Source: Chitinophagales bacterium (GTDB lineage Bacteria > Bacteroidota > Bacteroidia > Chitinophagales > JADIYW01). From it: a stretch of DNA of 64,000 bases. Location: assembly GCA_023957245.1 (NCBI GenBank), contig JAMLHJ010000002.1, forward strand, positions 124,001-188,000, in the 5' to 3' direction. Made by a program: the position numbers and the translations under genes. Every line of letters starts with the position of its first letter. Positions within the stretch are counted from its first letter, which is position 1. The notes beneath the pieces are model-generated. The model had not been told where the DNA came from. It saw nothing but the letters and a program-made list of their open reading frames with translations, and ran no database searches. This document shows positions 33,563 to 43,505 of this stretch, in pieces.

Positions 33563-35266
33563 TTATAACTCATCTTTAATCATTGCCGCTAATTGGCTGA
33601 TATTGTTTTGTGAGAAGTCAAATTTCACCCCTGCCGCTTCATATACTTCAGGAATAGAAACTGTCCCACCCAATGATAAGGCTGTTTTGTATTGCTGGAT
33701 AGCTTGTGAAGCATTTTTTCTGTAATTTCTCCAAACTCCCAACGCTCCTAATTGAGCAATACCATATTCTATATAATAGAAAGGTACTTCAAAAATATGC
33801 AATTGTCTGTGCCAGCTATAGTCTAAAAAACTATCATAATCTGTCCAATCAACTACTTTCGTAGAAAATTCATCAGTTATTGCTCTCCATGATTGTTTTC
33901 TTTCTTCTCTACTATGAGTAGGGTGCGTATATATCCAATGTTGGAATTTATCTACAATTGCAATCCAAGGCAATATACTCAGTATGCGTTCCATTTGCTC
34001 TCGCTTAGCTCTTTTTAATAAAGCTTCATCAGTATAGAAAACATCCCAATTGTCCATAGTCATTAATTCCATAGACATAGATGCTAATTCTGCTACTTCT
34101 GATCCAAAATCTTTATCAAAATTATAAACTAAATCTTTAGTCAGAAAGTTATGTACTGCATGCCCAGATTCATGTAACATGGTTACAACATCACTATGTG
34201 TGCCAGCTGCATTCATAAAAATAAACGGAACTCCTATTTCAGGCAGTGGCATATTATATCCTCCGGGGCGCTTCCCAATTCTGGAGTCAAGATCTAAGTG
34301 ATGCATATTCTCCATAGTATGGATACATTCACCGAAATAATTATCTACTTGATTGAGAACGGATATAGATTTATCAAGAAGTTCTTGAGCAGTTTCAAAT
34401 GGTCTTAATGGAGCATCACTTGAAGTGGGAACATCCATGTCATAAGGCTTCAAAGAAGTATAGTTCAATCTATTTTTCCTATCCAAATGAATGTCTTTCA
34501 TAATAGGAAGAATGACATTGGCTATAGATTGGTGAAAGTTCTCACAGTCATTTACTCCATAATCAAATCTACCCAAAGAACGCATCATGAAATCTCTATA
34601 ATTGTCAAATCCTGCATTCAGTGCAATCTGATGTCTCAGTTGTAATAATTTGTCAAATAAATCTTCGAGAGTTTCACTATCTTGAGCTCTTCTGTTTTGG
34701 ATTTTTTCAAAAACATCTTTACGGAGATTCCTATCTGTGGACTGTAAAAGTTTTTGGGCTTGTTGAAGAGTAAGTGTTTGACCATCGTGTTCGATAGTCA
34801 TTGCGCCTGAAATTTTGCCGTATTCGTTGGCAAGTTTATCCACCTCTGTCATTAGAGGAATATTTCCTTCACGAAATAATTCCAATTGATTTTTGAGGGA
34901 GCGCAAATAGATTTTATATTTTTTAGAATCAAGTTGATTCAAATATGGGGAATGAGATATTTTCTCGTTGAGTTGGTTGGAAATCTGCATCCAATGAGGC
35001 ATGATATTCTCCAAAAAGCGATTTAATGCTGCTTCTTTTTCTGCATTATTGGTATCGCAACTTTGATAGACATATTTCCAATGATAGTCTTCGCTGACAA
35101 CACTTTCTAATTCAGAACGATTTTGCATCCATTTTTCTAACTCTTCTACATTATTGCATTCTGCTTGTAAAAGCTTTTCGAAGTATGGTTGAATATCAGC
35201 CCATTCTTGGATATTCAAATCTTCAGCAACGAAAACTCTCTGCTTCCTTTGAACAACTTGACTCAT
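33563..35266 (-). CDS. M3-family oligoendopeptidase
   Basis: A 567-residue zinc metallopeptidase of the M3 (thimet oligopeptidase/PepF) clan. The active site is HESGH (His365, Glu366, His369) in TMLHESGHAVHNFL, with a downstream Glu in GSEVAELASMSMELM as the likely third zinc ligand. There is no signal peptide, so it should degrade short peptides in the cytoplasm. Length matches the M3 oligoendopeptidase branch common in Bacteroidota. It begins 9 bases after the DUF5606 gene and is probably cotranscribed with it. Confidence 0.9.
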   Translation of the reverse strand: MSQVVQRKQRVFVAEDLNIQEWADIQPYFEKLLQAECNNVEELEKWMQNRSELESVVSEDYHWKYVYQSCDTNNAEKEAALNRFLENIMPHWMQISNQLNEKISHSPYLNQLDSKKYKIYLRSLKNQLELFREGNIPLMTEVDKLANEYGKISGAMTIEHDGQTLTLQQAQKLLQSTDRNLRKDVFEKIQNRRAQDSETLEDLFDKLLQLRHQIALNAGFDNYRDFMMRSLGRFDYGVNDCENFHQSIANVILPIMKDIHLDRKNRLNYTSLKPYDMDVPTSSDAPLRPFETAQELLDKSISVLNQVDNYFGECIHTMENMHHLDLDSRIGKRPGGYNMPLPEIGVPFIFMNAAGTHSDVVTMLHESGHAVHNFLTKDLVYNFDKDFGSEVAELASMSMELMTMDNWDVFYTDEALLKRAKREQMERILSILPWIAIVDKFQHWIYTHPTHSREERKQSWRAITDEFSTKVVDWTDYDSFLDYSWHRQLHIFEVPFYYIEYGIAQLGALGVWRNYRKNASQAIQQYKTALSLGGTVSIPEVYEAAGVKFDFSQNNISQLAAMIKDEL

Positions 35267-35275
35267 AGCCTATTA

Positions 35276-35683
35276 TTATTCTGAATCAGTATTTTCTGTA
35301 GAATTTTCTGATTTGTGAATCAAATCATACTCTTGTAAGATATGAAACCATTTGATCAGTTTTTTAATATCAGTTCCGTGAACTCTTTCTCTATCAAATT
35401 CTGGCAATACAGATTCCAAATAATCTTTTAATGTATTTGCATCAGCATTTGCATCTACTGGAGTACTATCTTTCATTTTGATTAAAACGTCAATCAATGG
35501 AACGCTATCATCATCGGTATAAATTGAAATACTTTCTAAAGGAGAAAATAGATGTTTTCTAGAAGGGATAAATTTTTTATTATTTCCATCTAAATCAGAT
35601 ACGATTAATCCGTCTTGTCTTCTTCCTACAACTCTCTTCAATCCAGCAATGCCTGATATAGATACGATTTCACTAAATTTCAT
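35276..35683 (-). CDS. DUF5606 protein
   Basis: A 135-residue cytoplasmic protein. The N-terminal half forms a small beta-rich domain (KFSEIVSISGIAGLKRVVGR, DGLIVSDLDGNNKKFIPSRKH). A helical part (DANTLKDYLESVLPEFDRERV, then a stretch with IKKLIKWFHILQEYDLI) follows, and the tail is acidic. This matches DUF5606, a conserved Bacteroidota family of unknown function. It starts the operon with the M3 peptidase. A TAATTTTG -7-like box lies at 35705-35712 on the minus strand. Confidence 0.82.
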   Translation of the reverse strand: MKFSEIVSISGIAGLKRVVGRRQDGLIVSDLDGNNKKFIPSRKHLFSPLESISIYTDDDSVPLIDVLIKMKDSTPVDANADANTLKDYLESVLPEFDRERVHGTDIKKLIKWFHILQEYDLIHKSENSTENTDSE

Positions 35684-35704
35684 AAATTAAAAAATTTGAA
35701 TTTG

Positions 35705-35712
35705 CAAAATTA
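35705..35712 (-). promoter_or_regulatory. Putative -7 promoter element of the DUF5606 gene
   Basis: The minus strand reads TAATTTTG, a perfect TAnnTTTG match, 21 bases upstream of the ATG. A TTTG at 35738-35741 is 25 bases further upstream, longer than usual for a -33 box. Confidence 0.45.
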
Positions 35713-35774
35713 AGAGAAAAGATGGTTTATACTAACCCAAAAATGTTCGATTAGGATTTTTTAAACTTTATAGG

Positions 35775-37067
35775 TTATTGCTTAACAATTTTACCTATGA
35801 AAGTTGTGTTATTTTCTCTGTCATTTTGAATTTCTGTGATATAAACCCCTTTTGCTAACTGTGCTATATCTACTTGATGATTGTATCCGATAAATTGTCC
35901 TTGCTGAACAATTTGTCCGCTAATATGATAGATTTTAAAATTCCATTTCTCACTAGTAGGCATGGAAACATAAAAATTATCTATTGCAGGGTTAGGTAGG
36001 ATATTGATTTCTTGAATATTTGTAGGGAAAATAGCTGTTGGTGATACATCTTTCTTTTCACAAGTCACTTGTTTAAATAAGAAATCTACTATACCATTAA
36101 GGACTCTATTGTATTTATCTTTATCGATGAAGCTGACTTGAACTATTAAATCTTTGATATCTAAATTTAAGAAAGGGACATGTCCTCCTCCTTCAAATAT
36201 CATGAATTCGGATTGGACTCCTTGTTGCAAGCATTTCTCATGTATTCGTTTGCTACCGTACATGTCAGGAGCAGCTGTTGCCCCAAACAAGGGCGCTCCA
36301 TAGTCAAATGGCACAAAATCATCTTTAGTGCCATGAATGTGTAAGAATTTTGTAGTTGTATTTTGAATAAAATTGGTATCGACAAGTGCTCCAGAGATAT
36401 TAAAAAAACCTTTTATGATATTTTTGTCACCACAAAATTTGTTGGCTAGTACTTCATCTATTCTTCCTTCATCTACTTCTCTTGCCCATGCTGTATATTG
36501 TCCTAAATCATCTGCTTTTTCAAGAAATAAACCATGAAGTCCGATAATGCTTCCTGCAGATGAACCACCAGCAAATATTTCATTCTTATTGATTCTGTAT
36601 GGATTACCATTGTCTATTTGTGAAAGAATATGGCATACTGCATCATTGGCATCGAGTGTAGATTTGACTACAATTTTTATTAATTCTTCTGTACTACTGA
36701 ATTTTGTTAAATCTGTAAGTCCTCTGTAGTCCGGTGCTATCACTACATATCCCATCTTGGTGAGGTCTTTGACAAGATCCATGATATCTGGACTGTTCTT
36801 TTTGATAGCATCTACAAATGCTCCCCCATGCCATAAGATAATCAATGGTCGTAATGAAGCTATATCATCTTTAGGTGCAAAAACATTATATCTTAATGTA
36901 GGTCCTCCATGATATTTTGACCAAGATTCAAAATCTACTTGAGCATGATATTCTATTCTGTCAAAAATTTTACTACGAAATCGGTCTGAACACTCTTCTG
37001 TGTTTTGTGCATAAGAAGTTGAAAATACTGCAATGAATAGTAATAATAAGGAAAATCTTGCCTTCAT
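35775..37067 (-). CDS. T9SS-secreted alpha/beta-hydrolase (esterase-like), copy 1
   Basis: A 430-residue exported enzyme. A signal peptide (about 1-20) leads into an alpha/beta-hydrolase of the carboxylesterase/BD-FAE type: oxyanion motif HGG (80-82), nucleophile motif GSSAG with Ser170, and a likely acid/His pair in HGTKDDFVPFD and EGGGHVPF. A T9SS type A sorting domain follows (about 352-430, NILPNPAIDNFYV ... LAKGVYITEI). Several cysteines (around CSDRF and CHIL) may form disulfides. It would act outside the cell on an ester substrate that cannot be predicted. It is the tandem paralogue of the next upstream gene, which ends 39 bases before it. Confidence 0.85.
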   Translation of the reverse strand: MKARFSLLLLFIAVFSTSYAQNTEECSDRFRSKIFDRIEYHAQVDFESWSKYHGGPTLRYNVFAPKDDIASLRPLIILWHGGAFVDAIKKNSPDIMDLVKDLTKMGYVVIAPDYRGLTDLTKFSSTEELIKIVVKSTLDANDAVCHILSQIDNGNPYRINKNEIFAGGSSAGSIIGLHGLFLEKADDLGQYTAWAREVDEGRIDEVLANKFCGDKNIIKGFFNISGALVDTNFIQNTTTKFLHIHGTKDDFVPFDYGAPLFGATAAPDMYGSKRIHEKCLQQGVQSEFMIFEGGGHVPFLNLDIKDLIVQVSFIDKDKYNRVLNGIVDFLFKQVTCEKKDVSPTAIFPTNIQEINILPNPAIDNFYVSMPTSEKWNFKIYHISGQIVQQGQFIGYNHQVDIAQLAKGVYITEIQNDRENNTTFIGKIVKQ

Positions 37068-37106
37068 AATATAATAAGAAAAGTATCTTTTTGTGAATTA
37101 GTAAAA

Positions 37107-38405
37107 TTATTGTTTAATCATTTTCCCTATGAATATTTTATCAGATTCAATAGGACTGATGATTTTTATAACATAAACACCATTAGCTAATTGCTCTACA
37201 TTTTGAATGTAGTTGTATCCATTAAAATTGTTTTGTTGGATGGTTTTTCCTGCAATATCCATGATTTGTAAATGCCATACTCTGTTCTCTGGCATTTTGA
37301 TTTCAAAAGAATTGTTTACAGGGTTAGGGTAGATGTTTAATTCTACGCTGTTTTCAGGTCTTATTCCAGTAGGAGTGACTTCCTTTTTCTCACATGTTAT
37401 CTGATTGAATAAGAAATTTCCCATTAAGTTAAGTGTTTTGTTGTACTCATCCATATTGATTAGACCCAATCCATATTTTAAGATACTCCCTAAATCTAAA
37501 TTCATAAATGGCACATGTCCTAGACCTGGAGTAAATAGTGCTTCTGAATGCATCCCAAGACTCAATAGTTTGTCATGTACTCTTTTGCTGCCATACAATG
37601 GTGGCGCAGCAGTCAGCCCTCCAAGTGGTTTGCCATAATCAAACATTACAATTTGATCGCCTGTGCCGTGGATGTTTAAAAATGAAATAGGAACTTTCTC
37701 AATAATTGAAGTGTCCAATATGGCTCCAGAAATATTAATAAATCCTTTGATAGCATTTTGATGGCCACAAAATTTGTTGTCTATAATTTCATCAATTACT
37801 CCATTGTCCACTTCTCTTGCCCATGCTGCATTTTGAGCACCTAAAGCATCTACTGATGGAACTAAAAGTGCATGTAATCCTGTTACCGCTCCTCCTGAAA
37901 CTCCTCCAGCAAATATTTCATCTTTATTGATACGATATGGATTGCCATTTTCTTCGATTTGTTCAAGGATATGACATACAGCTTTATTTGCATCTATTGC
38001 GCTTCCTGCCACTTCTCGTATCAAACCACCATCATTAAAAAAATCCATTGCATCGCGTATGCCTCTGTAGTCAGGAGAAATGGCTACATATCCCATTCTT
38101 GCCAAATCTTTTGCCATCATCACTATATCAGGACTCTCCTTTGTGAACATATCCATATATGCACCACCATGCCACAATATCACCAATGGTCGTAAGGTGG
38201 CAGTGTCGTTTTTGGGATAATAAACATCATAACGCAATGGTCTTATGCCTCCTTGTGGAGCAATCCATTGTCCAAAAGAAATATTACCATCTAAACCGAC
38301 TTCAGTAAATACTTTTTCTCTGTATCTTTGAGTACACTCTTGTGCATCAACATGTATAGAAAATAGAAAATAAATAAAGAGGAAAAATGTAAAATGTTTT
38401 TTCAT
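37107..38405 (-). CDS. T9SS-secreted alpha/beta-hydrolase (esterase-like), copy 2
   Basis: A 432-residue paralogue of the neighbouring gene with the same layout: signal peptide (about 1-21), hydrolase domain with LVILWHGGAYM, the variant nucleophile elbow GGVSGGAV in place of GGSSAGSI, HGTGDQIVMFD and LGHVPF, then a T9SS sorting domain (NIYPNPVNNSFEI ... LANGVYVIKI). The elbow keeps the G-x-S-x-G pattern, so it should be active. Divergence in surface segments, with conserved ends, indicates an old duplication rather than a recent copy. It is divergent from uvrB. Confidence 0.85.
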   Translation of the reverse strand: MKKHFTFFLFIYFLFSIHVDAQECTQRYREKVFTEVGLDGNISFGQWIAPQGGIRPLRYDVYYPKNDTATLRPLVILWHGGAYMDMFTKESPDIVMMAKDLARMGYVAISPDYRGIRDAMDFFNDGGLIREVAGSAIDANKAVCHILEQIEENGNPYRINKDEIFAGGVSGGAVTGLHALLVPSVDALGAQNAAWAREVDNGVIDEIIDNKFCGHQNAIKGFINISGAILDTSIIEKVPISFLNIHGTGDQIVMFDYGKPLGGLTAAPPLYGSKRVHDKLLSLGMHSEALFTPGLGHVPFMNLDLGSILKYGLGLINMDEYNKTLNLMGNFLFNQITCEKKEVTPTGIRPENSVELNIYPNPVNNSFEIKMPENRVWHLQIMDIAGKTIQQNNFNGYNYIQNVEQLANGVYVIKIISPIESDKIFIGKMIKQ

Positions 38406-38501
38406 TTCTTATAGTGTTTAAATAAAGTTATAAAATTAAATTCAATGCAAGCATTTTATTTTAAAAAATAACAAATTGAAAGTTTTGAAGTTATTATAAA
38501 A

Positions 38502-40541
38502 ATGAAGTTTCAGTTAGTTTCTAAATATCAGCCAGCAGGAGACCAGCCCAGTGCCATAAGAGAATTGATCAGTGGTGTTGAGAATGGTGAAGATGCACAA
38601 GTTTTACTTGGGATAACTGGTTCGGGTAAGACTTTTACAATAGCTAATGTTGTTGAACAACTTCAAAGACCCACTTTGGTACTGACACATAATAAAACGC
38701 TAGTAGCTCAATTGTATTCTGAGTTTAAAGAATTTTTTCCTAATAATAAGGTGGAGTATTTTGTTTCTTATTATGATTATTATCAACCTGAAGCATATTT
38801 GCCGACAACAGATACATACATTGAGAAAGATTTGTCAATTAATCAAGAGATAGAGAAGCTTCGTTTGAGTACAACTTCATCGTTAATGTCGGGACGAAGA
38901 GACGTATTGGTAGTCGCATCTGTATCTTGTATTTATGGATTGGGTAATCCTTCAGAAATCAAAAAGCAAATCATTAGATTGAGCGTAGGACAGCAAGTGA
39001 GTAGAAATACATTTTTATTTGATTTAGTCAATTTGTTATATTCTAGAACAACAGATGTTTTTTCACGAGGTACTTTCAGGGTTTTGGGTGATCAAGTGGA
39101 GATAAATTTGGCGTATTCAGATGATGCGTATCGGATTGTTTTCTGGGGAGATGAGATTGAATCAATGGAAATGTTCAATCCGCTAACAGGTAAATTGATT
39201 GCAGAGATGGAAGATATTGCTATATATCCAGCCTCTATTTATATCGCTCCTAAAGACCAGATGCCTACTATTATTAGAGAAATTCAAGATGAACTTCATC
39301 ATCAAATTCAATATTTTACGAGAGAAAATAAATTTGCTGAAGCCAAAAGGATAGAAGAACGTGTCAATTTTGATATTGAAATGATAAAAGAATTGGGCTA
39401 TTGTTCAGGAATAGAAAATTATTCTAGATTTTTTGACAGACGTAATGTTGGAGATAGACCATTTTGTTTACTAGATTATTTTCCCGAAGATTATTTATTG
39501 GTGATAGATGAAAGTCATGTGACCATCCCTCAGATAGGAGCGATGTTTGGTGGCGACCGTTCTAGGAAGATGAATCTTGTTGAATATGGTTTCAGATTGC
39601 CTAGTGCAATAGATAACCGACCATTAAATTTTAATGAATTTGAATTTCTATCTCCACAGACGATTTATGTCAGTGCAACGCCTAGTGACTACGAGTTAAG
39701 AAAGACTAATGGTGAGTTTATTGAACAAGTTGTGCGACCTACTGGTTTATTAGATCCGCCGATAGATGTCCGTCCATGTGTCAATCAGGTAGATGATTTA
39801 TTAGAAGAAATTCGCATTCGGATTGAAAAGGACGAAAGAGTATTAGTGACTACGCTGACTAAAAGAATGGCTGAAGAGTTGAGTGGATTTTTTCTCAAAT
39901 TAGGTTTGAAGTGTAAGTATATTCATTCGGATGTAGAAACGATGGAGCGTGTAGAGATTATTCAGGCATTAAGATTAGGGGAAATAGATGTTTTGATAGG
40001 GGTTAATTTATTGCGTGAAGGGCTTGATTTGCCTGAAGTTTCTTTAGTGGCAATTATGGATGCTGACAAAGAAGGTTTTTTGAGAAATGTACGTTCGCTT
40101 ACTCAGACAGCGGGTAGAGCTGCAAGAAATCAAAATGGATTTGTTATCATGTATGCAGATAAAATCACTGATTCAATGCAGAAAACAATTGATGAAACCA
40201 ATCGAAGACGTGAAAAACAAATACAATTCAATATTGAACATCATATTATTCCGAAAACGGTTTTTAAATCGAAGGAAGATATTTTGCAAAAAAGCACGAT
40301 TTTAGATATTAGAGAAGATGAAAAGAAAAAGAAATTAGCAGCAAAAAATAACCCTGAACCGATTGTCGCAGAAGCAATTTCTACTTATGATACGCCTAAA
40401 TCTATTGAGAAACAAATCGAAATTACTAAGAAAGCAATGCATAAAGCAGCAGCAAAAATGGATTTTATGGAAGCTGCTAGATTGCGAGATATAATGTATA
40501 ATCTTGAAAAGAAACATCGTGAAATGAATCACAAATCGTAA
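38502..40541 (+). CDS. uvrB: Excinuclease ABC subunit B
   Basis: A 679-residue UvrB, the damage-verifying helicase-like subunit of nucleotide excision repair. Motifs: Walker A GITGSGKT (about 40-47), the beta-hairpin region YYDYYQPEAYLP, VIDESHVTIPQIGAMFGGDRSRK, RLPSAIDNRPL, YVSATPSDYEL, the helicase C-terminal QTAGRAARN, and a C-terminal UVR domain that binds UvrC (about 637-672, EKQIEITKKAMHKAAAKMDF). Length is standard. It may form a transcription unit with the next two genes, which follow with almost no gap. Confidence 0.97.
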   Translation: MKFQLVSKYQPAGDQPSAIRELISGVENGEDAQVLLGITGSGKTFTIANVVEQLQRPTLVLTHNKTLVAQLYSEFKEFFPNNKVEYFVSYYDYYQPEAYLPTTDTYIEKDLSINQEIEKLRLSTTSSLMSGRRDVLVVASVSCIYGLGNPSEIKKQIIRLSVGQQVSRNTFLFDLVNLLYSRTTDVFSRGTFRVLGDQVEINLAYSDDAYRIVFWGDEIESMEMFNPLTGKLIAEMEDIAIYPASIYIAPKDQMPTIIREIQDELHHQIQYFTRENKFAEAKRIEERVNFDIEMIKELGYCSGIENYSRFFDRRNVGDRPFCLLDYFPEDYLLVIDESHVTIPQIGAMFGGDRSRKMNLVEYGFRLPSAIDNRPLNFNEFEFLSPQTIYVSATPSDYELRKTNGEFIEQVVRPTGLLDPPIDVRPCVNQVDDLLEEIRIRIEKDERVLVTTLTKRMAEELSGFFLKLGLKCKYIHSDVETMERVEIIQALRLGEIDVLIGVNLLREGLDLPEVSLVAIMDADKEGFLRNVRSLTQTAGRAARNQNGFVIMYADKITDSMQKTIDETNRRREKQIQFNIEHHIIPKTVFKSKEDILQKSTILDIREDEKKKKLAAKNNPEPIVAEAISTYDTPKSIEKQIEITKKAMHKAAAKMDFMEAARLRDIMYNLEKKHREMNHKS

Positions 40542-40543
40542 AC

Positions 40544-40822
40544 ATGGAACTCAAATTTACTCCTCAAAATTTGGCTAAGATAGAATCTATTTTTAAGTCT
40601 AATCTCTATCTAATCAGGTATGAAAAAGGTCATTTCAATTCTGGTTATTGTCTGTTGAAAGATAAAAAGGTGGTGGTGGTCAATAAGTTTTTCAATGTAG
40701 AATCAAGGATTTTGTGTTTGATTGACTTGTTGCAAGAAATTGAAATTGACACTGCATTGTTTGATGATGAGAAGTTGGAGAAATTGTATTTTTCATTAGT
40801 TAAAAAAGAGAATAAATCTTGA
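40544..40822 (+). CDS. Small protein of unknown function
   Basis: A 92-residue cytoplasmic protein that I do not recognise. It has alternating hydrophobic strands (YLIRYEKGHFNSGYCLLKDK, VVVVNKFFNVESRI) followed by a leucine-rich helix (LIDLLQEIEI) and a lysine-rich end. It lies 2 bases after uvrB, and its stop overlaps the TTG start of the following hydrolase, so it is very likely translated as part of this operon. Confidence 0.7.
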   Translation: MELKFTPQNLAKIESIFKSNLYLIRYEKGHFNSGYCLLKDKKVVVVNKFFNVESRILCLIDLLQEIEIDTALFDDEKLEKLYFSLVKKENKS

Positions 40823-41580
40823 AAGTCATTTTTTTAGGAACTGGAACATCTACTGGAGTGCCAGTAATAGCTTGTCATTGTGAAGTATGTCTGTCAAAAG
40901 ACAAGAGAGATAAGAGGTTTCGGTCTTCGGTGTACATAGAAATCAATCAGAAAAAAATCTTGATAGATATTGGTCCTGATTTTAGAATGCAAATGTTGAA
41001 TAATGGTTTGTCAGATATTGACGCCGTGGTTTTTACTCACAATCACAAAGATCATACTGGAGGATTAGACGATATTCGACCGATTAATTTTATTCTCAAA
41101 AAGAAAATAGATGTCTATGCAGAAAGCTATGTTCAAGATACTTTGAAAATGGAATATCCTTATATTTTTCATGAACAAGATTATCCTGGTGTTCCTCAAA
41201 TAAAATTACATACGATAGATGAACAGCCTTTTGCAATTGAACAAATAGAATTTTTCCCAATTAGAGTTCGCCATAAAAATTTGCCAGTATTGGCATACAG
41301 AATCGGAAATTTTACCTATCTGACTGATGCAAATTATATTGAAGAAGTAGAGCTTGAAAAAATAAAAGGTTCAGAAGTCCTTGTTATCAATGCTTTGCGT
41401 CGAGAGCCTCACTATTCGCATTTTAGCTTGAGTGAAGCACTGGCAATTATAGAGAAGGTACAACCCAAATATGCCTATTTGACACATATTGGTCACCATT
41501 TAGGTTTGTATGAGGAAGTGCAAAAAGAACTTCCTCCAAATGTTTTTCTAGCTTATGATGGATTGAGCCTAGAATTGTAA
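40819..41580 (+). CDS. Metallo-beta-lactamase-fold phosphodiesterase, PhnP-like
   Basis: A 253-residue metallohydrolase. The zinc/manganese motif is THNHKDH (HxHxDH), preceded by FLGTGTSTGVPVIACHCEVC, with a further ligand in YLTDANYI and a His in YLTHIGHHLG. The GTGTSxGxP-CxCxxC start is typical of the PhnP/ElaC-related cyclic-phosphate phosphodiesterases, but no phosphonate genes are near, so the substrate is open. The start is a TTG at 40819 overlapping the previous stop; this gives the family N-terminus MKVIFLGTGTS. Confidence 0.85.
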   Translation: MKVIFLGTGTSTGVPVIACHCEVCLSKDKRDKRFRSSVYIEINQKKILIDIGPDFRMQMLNNGLSDIDAVVFTHNHKDHTGGLDDIRPINFILKKKIDVYAESYVQDTLKMEYPYIFHEQDYPGVPQIKLHTIDEQPFAIEQIEFFPIRVRHKNLPVLAYRIGNFTYLTDANYIEEVELEKIKGSEVLVINALRREPHYSHFSLSEALAIIEKVQPKYAYLTHIGHHLGLYEEVQKELPPNVFLAYDGLSLEL

Positions 41581-41625
41581 ATCTCAATTCAAAAACATCT
41601 CAATTATTATTTATTCAACAGCTTT

Positions 41626-43371
41626 CTATATTGTAGTGCGAATATTTAATTCTTTCAATTGCTTGTCATCAATTATACTTGGCGAATCTAACATCACATC
41701 TCTACCACTATTATTTTTAGGAAAAGCGATATAGTCTCTTATAGAATCACTGTTACCTAAAACCGCACATAATCTATCAAAACCAAATGCTAAGCCACCG
41801 TGTGGAGGTGCGCCATATTCAAAAGCATTCATCAAGAACCCAAACTGTGCCTGAGCTTGTTCATCTGTAAAGCCTAATCTTTCAAACATTTTGGCTTGTA
41901 AAGCTTTGTCAAAAATTCGGATAGAACCGCCTCCAACTTCTACTCCATTGATGGCTAAGTCATAAGCATCTGCTCTGACAGCTCCTGGATCATCATAGAG
42001 TTTGCTAATATCTTCTTTCTTTGGAGATGTAAATGGATGGTGCATCGCAAACCAGCGTCCGCTCTCCTCGTCCCATTCAAGTAGAGGGAAGTCTAATACC
42101 CATAAGCATTTATAATCATTGGCTTTTCTAAGTCCTAATCTATTTCCCATTTCTAGTCTGAGTTCGTTCATCTGTTTACGAACTTTCTCCGTCTTGCCAC
42201 TCAATAATAATATCAAATCTCCAGGTCGGGCTCCGCAACGCTCTGCCCAAGCTTTAAGTTCAGTTTCGTTGAAAAATTTATCTACAGAAGATTTTAATGT
42301 GCCATCTTCATTATATCTACAATAAATTAAACCAATTGCGCCAATCTGTGGTCTTTTTAACCATTCGGTGAGTTCATCAATTTGTTTACGAGTATAATGA
42401 GCCGCTCCTTCAGCATTAATTGCCAATACCAATTCGGCTTCATCAAAGATTTTAAAATCTTTACCTTGAACAAGGTCATTCATTTTATTGAAGGTCATGC
42501 CAAAACGTATATCTGGCTTGTCTGAACCATACAATTCCATAGCTTGATCATAAGTCATACGAGGAAAATCATTTAGCTCAATTCCTTTTATTTCTTTAAA
42601 AACATCTTTGATTAGACCTTCAAAAATATTTAAGATATCTTCTTGCTCGACAAATGACATTTCACAATCTATTTGAGTGAACTCAGGCTGGCGGTCTGCT
42701 CTCAAATCTTCATCTCTGAAACAACGTACAATTTGATAGTATCTGTCAAACCCAGAAACCATTAATAATTGCTTAAATGTCTGTGGAGATTGAGGTAGTG
42801 CATAAAATTGACCTGGATTGGTTCGTGAAGGGACAACAAAATCTCTAGCTCCTTCAGGTGTACTTTTAATCAAAAATGGAGTTTCAATATCTAAAAAACC
42901 ATTGTTATTCAAATAATTGCGAACAATAGCACCTACTTTATGACGAGTGATGATTTTTTCTCTGACATCTTCTCTTCTTAAATCGAGATATCTGTATTGC
43001 ATTCTTAGTTCATCGCCACCATCTGTATCATTCTCAATTGTAAATGGTGGTGTTTGTGATTTGGATAATATTTGGATAGAAGTTGCAATAATTTCTATTT
43101 CGCCAGTAGGAATATTTAAGTTTTTATTAGACCGCTCAACAACACTGCCTTTGATTTGTACAACATCTTCTCTGCTCAAATTACGAGCTTGTTCGCACAA
43201 TGCTGCTTCTGATGCCATATTGAATACGACTTGAGTAATACCATATCTATCTCTCAAATCTAAAAAAGTCAAGCCTCCGAAGTCACGTGTACGTTGCACC
43301 CAACCACTTAATGTTACTTCATTTCCTACGTTTGCGATATTCAATTCTCCACAATTATGACTTCTGTACAT
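41626..43371 (-). CDS. aspS: Aspartyl-tRNA synthetase
   Basis: A 581-residue class IIb synthetase of the bacterial type. It has an N-terminal OB-fold anticodon domain ([23 protein letters not shown] region), motif 2 ([18 protein letters not shown]), the bacterial GAD insertion (about 290-420) and motif 3 (GLAFGFDRL). It charges tRNA-Asp; whether it also charges tRNA-Asn cannot be read off. It is a single gene, convergent with the metallohydrolase and divergent from the L,D-transpeptidase gene. Confidence 0.97.
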   Translation of the reverse strand: MYRSHNCGELNIANVGNEVTLSGWVQRTRDFGGLTFLDLRDRYGITQVVFNMASEAALCEQARNLSREDVVQIKGSVVERSNKNLNIPTGEIEIIATSIQILSKSQTPPFTIENDTDGGDELRMQYRYLDLRREDVREKIITRHKVGAIVRNYLNNNGFLDIETPFLIKSTPEGARDFVVPSRTNPGQFYALPQSPQTFKQLLMVSGFDRYYQIVRCFRDEDLRADRQPEFTQIDCEMSFVEQEDILNIFEGLIKDVFKEIKGIELNDFPRMTYDQAMELYGSDKPDIRFGMTFNKMNDLVQGKDFKIFDEAELVLAINAEGAAHYTRKQIDELTEWLKRPQIGAIGLIYCRYNEDGTLKSSVDKFFNETELKAWAERCGARPGDLILLLSGKTEKVRKQMNELRLEMGNRLGLRKANDYKCLWVLDFPLLEWDEESGRWFAMHHPFTSPKKEDISKLYDDPGAVRADAYDLAINGVEVGGGSIRIFDKALQAKMFERLGFTDEQAQAQFGFLMNAFEYGAPPHGGLAFGFDRLCAVLGNSDSIRDYIAFPKNNSGRDVMLDSPSIIDDKQLKELNIRTTI

Positions 43372-43393
43372 ATACTATCCGATATTTAGGATA

Positions 43394-43427
43394 CAAATAT
43401 AAAAACGTTTGTTGCTTTGTAGTCAAA
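43394..43427 (-). promoter_or_regulatory. Putative aspS promoter
   Basis: The minus strand has TATATTTG (43394-43401), a perfect TAnnTTTG box, and an upstream TTTG (43424-43427) separated by 22 bases, slightly longer than the usual spacing. It ends 22 bases before the ATG. Confidence 0.5.
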
Positions 43428-43505
43428 TACTTCACATGAAAGATTGTTATAGATTGGATACTTAATAATTATCTTTTTATTGTATTATTAATGTGAAATT
43501 AGAAA

